This document shows positions 5,898 through 6,641 of a DNA stretch of 6,641 bases, one piece after another. Origin of the DNA: Erysipelothrix sp. UBA3377 (GTDB taxonomy: Bacteria > Bacillota_I > Bacilli_A > Erysipelotrichales > Erysipelotrichaceae); NCBI GenBank assembly GCA_002359085.1, contig DEQB01000067.1:1-6641 (forward strand). Direction: 5' to 3'. Made by a program: the position numbers and the translations under genes. Each line of letters opens with the position of its first letter. Positions within the stretch are counted from its first letter, which is position 1. Below the pieces are notes generated by a model. The model saw only the letters and a program-made list of their open reading frames with translations. It searched no databases and was not told where the DNA came from.

Positions 5898-6311
5898 ATG
5901 AATCATCTTAAGAGAATATTTTTATGTACGCTTGTTCTACTCATATCAGCAGTAAATTTTGTTGGGGTATATGCAGAAGATATACATGTAATAAAATCAA
6001 CAGATCGTTGGAGAATATGTAGTACTCAATGGACTAAACAACACTTTACTTTACCAAGCAATGCTCCAAATGTAACCGCAACAGCATCATGGGCATATAA
6101 TTTTAATACTGGTGTTACAAGAAAAATAGCAACTGTTTCTAATGCAACATTAGTTTCACTAAATGTACATGGCACACTTGCACAAGTACAAGTCAATGTC
6201 GGAATATGGGGGAACATATCTTCTACCCAAGAAAAAGGAATTTGTACATATTCTGATTTACCGATAGGTATGGAACCATTCAGTACTTCAATCGAAACAC
6301 AAGAATATTAA
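5898..6311 (+). CDS. Secreted protein of unknown function
   Basis: I do not recognise this 137-residue protein. An ATG six codons upstream (5880) is rejected because AAAAGGAGG lies between it and the ATG at 5898, six bases before the latter. Residues 1-26 are a Sec signal peptide: K5-R6, a hydrophobic core at 7-22, and a VYA cleavage site before E27-D28. The Cys at residue 10 is inside the core and not in a lipobox, so this is not a lipoprotein. The mature part is about 111 residues with no membrane helix and just two cysteines, C41 and C116, which could form a disulfide bridging most of the chain. Residues 58-106 alternate polar and hydrophobic residues, suggesting beta strands, and hold W65 and W104. 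There is no cell-wall anchor or catalytic motif. Divergent placement next to an FtsX-type ABC operon suggests a linked job, perhaps a bacteriocin-like or surface-acting effector; this is inference. Confidence 0.8.
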   Translation: MNHLKRIFLCTLVLLISAVNFVGVYAEDIHVIKSTDRWRICSTQWTKQHFTLPSNAPNVTATASWAYNFNTGVTRKIATVSNATLVSLNVHGTLAQVQVNVGIWGNISSTQEKGICTYSDLPIGMEPFSTSIETQEY

Positions 6312-6355
6312 TGATTTTTATTTATTCGGAGAATAATCTCCCTAAGTAAATAACA

Positions 6356-6369
6356 AGTTGAATTCAACT
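6356..6369. repeat. Perfect 14 bp palindrome
   Basis: AGTTGAATTCAACT reads the same on both strands and has no loop, so it suits a dimeric DNA-binding protein better than an RNA hairpin. It lies 44 bases after the secreted-protein stop and before the terminator. No family of binding site is recognised. Confidence 0.4.
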
Positions 6370-6411
6370 ATCCGCATGTGCCTAAATTAGATCTTTCATC
6401 CATAGAACTAT

Positions 6412-6449
6412 TAAAGTACCAGACAAGCTACCACTGGTACTTTATTTTT
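6412..6449 (+). terminator. Intrinsic terminator of the secreted-protein transcript
   Basis: An 11 bp perfect stem (TAAAGTACCAG / CTGGTACTTTA) with an 11-base loop is followed by TTTTT at 6445-6449. It lies about 100 bases past the stop at 6311, giving a fairly long 3' untranslated region. On the minus strand the tail is TTTAATAG, so it works best rightward. Confidence 0.85.
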
Positions 6450-6477
6450 CCTAATTAGCACTTTGTGCTCTCATTAA

Positions 6478-6501
6478 ATTGATTCATTATTGTTAATCAA
6501 T
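6478..6501. repeat. Inverted repeat ATTGATT/AATCAAT
   Basis: Seven perfect paired bases are separated by ten bases. There is no U-run on either side. It could be an operator for the gene starting beyond the right edge, about 100 bases upstream of that gene's promoter. The motif is AT-rich, so chance is possible. Confidence 0.3.
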
Positions 6502-6602
6502 AAGTAAATATAACGGAACAAAAAGCTGTGTAGCTCTAAAAACTGATAAGATAAAGTCCATATAATTGTGTAAAAGTAAAAAAAGTCATAAGGTTACCCA
6601 TT

Positions 6603-6639
6603 TGCTATAATGTATTTGACAAAAAACATATAGAAAGGG
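6603..6639 (+). promoter_or_regulatory. Promoter and ribosome binding site of a gene just beyond the right edge
   Basis: TGCTATAAT (6603-6611) is a perfect extended -10; the -35 zone near 6583-6588 (AAGTCA) is poor. Transcription would start near 6618. AGAAAGGG (6632-6639) is a ribosome binding site at the right distance for a start codon a few bases outside the window. Confidence 0.6.
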
Positions 6640-6641
6640 TA

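Larger units (their letters stand above)
6312..6641. other. Non-coding region after the secreted-protein gene
   Basis: No frame on either strand here has both a ribosome binding site and a credible length; the longest minus-strand frames are under 20 codons. Besides the sites listed separately, it holds two small hairpins: GGAGA/TCTCC with a 4-base loop (6328-6341) and AGCAC/GTGCT with a 3-base loop (6457-6469). Neither is followed by a U-run. No tRNA, riboswitch or insertion-sequence end was recognised. Confidence 0.7.

Noticed and set aside
5898..5978. Secreted protein as a lipoprotein
   Set aside because: The only cysteine in the signal region (residue 10) is inside the hydrophobic core with no lipobox, and a normal VYA cleavage site follows.
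6026..6217. Open frame antisense to the secreted protein
   Set aside because: It lacks a ribosome binding site and the opposite strand has a signal peptide, promoter, ribosome binding site and terminator.
5898..6311. Secreted protein as a lactococcin 972-type bacteriocin
   Set aside because: The Sec signal peptide and ABC neighbours fit, but the mature part is longer (about 111 residues), has two cysteines, and lacks the tyrosine-rich C-terminus of that family.
6561..6566. A second TATAAT near the right edge as a promoter
   Set aside because: The -35 position is A-rich with no match, there is no TG extension, and a better promoter lies 45 bases downstream.
6616..6621. TTGACA as a -35 box near the right edge
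   Set aside because: A ribosome binding site follows only 10 bases later, leaving no room for a -10 and leader; the TGCTATAAT just upstream explains transcription better.
1..6641. CRISPR array, tRNA, rRNA, insertion sequence or riboswitch
   Set aside because: No regularly spaced repeats, cloverleaf, transposase or long structured leader was found on either strand.

Overview
The window reads as chromosomal DNA of a low-GC Gram-positive bacterium (Bacillota). The signs are AT-rich intergenic DNA, strong GGAGG-type ribosome binding sites, TTGACA/TATAAT-like promoters, an AgrC/AgrA-style two-component system, a DUF4177 protein, and a secreted protein with a Gram-positive Sec signal peptide. TGG encodes tryptophan and TGA is used as a stop, so the genetic code is standard. 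A genus cannot be fixed from sequence alone. An Erysipelotrichia-type host would fit, but that is only a guess.

Layout, left to right. Bases 1-116 lie downstream of a histidine kinase and hold a promoter-like region with two direct repeats 21 bp apart. They also hold the first codons of a minus-strand gene that runs off the left edge, possibly an agrB-like peptide-processing protease. Bases 117-2131 (minus) are a peptide-pheromone type two-component system: a LytTR response regulator followed, with an ATGA overlap, by a multi-pass GHKL histidine kinase. Bases 2256-2929 (minus) carry two small conserved genes of unknown role, DUF2200 and DUF4177; the latter has its own good sigma-A-type promoter. 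Bases 2998-5794 (minus) are a two-gene ABC transporter operon: a 715-residue permease with two FtsX-like halves, then a LolD/MacB-class ATPase. Bases 5795-5897 form a compact divergent promoter region containing an exact match to the catabolite-repression (cre) consensus. Bases 5898-6311 (plus) encode a 137-residue secreted protein that I do not recognise. Bases 6312-6641 are non-coding: a palindrome, a clear intrinsic terminator, an inverted repeat, and at the right edge a promoter plus ribosome binding site for a gene starting just outside.

How the parts may work together (inference). The kinase and regulator probably sense a peptide and may switch on the gene at the left edge through the paired repeats. 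The ABC transporter and the divergent secreted protein share one control region and are probably a functional pair. The protein could be a bacteriocin-like or surface-acting effector and the transporter its immunity, export or maturation partner. Nothing in the window directly ties the two-component system to the transporter/secreted-protein pair.
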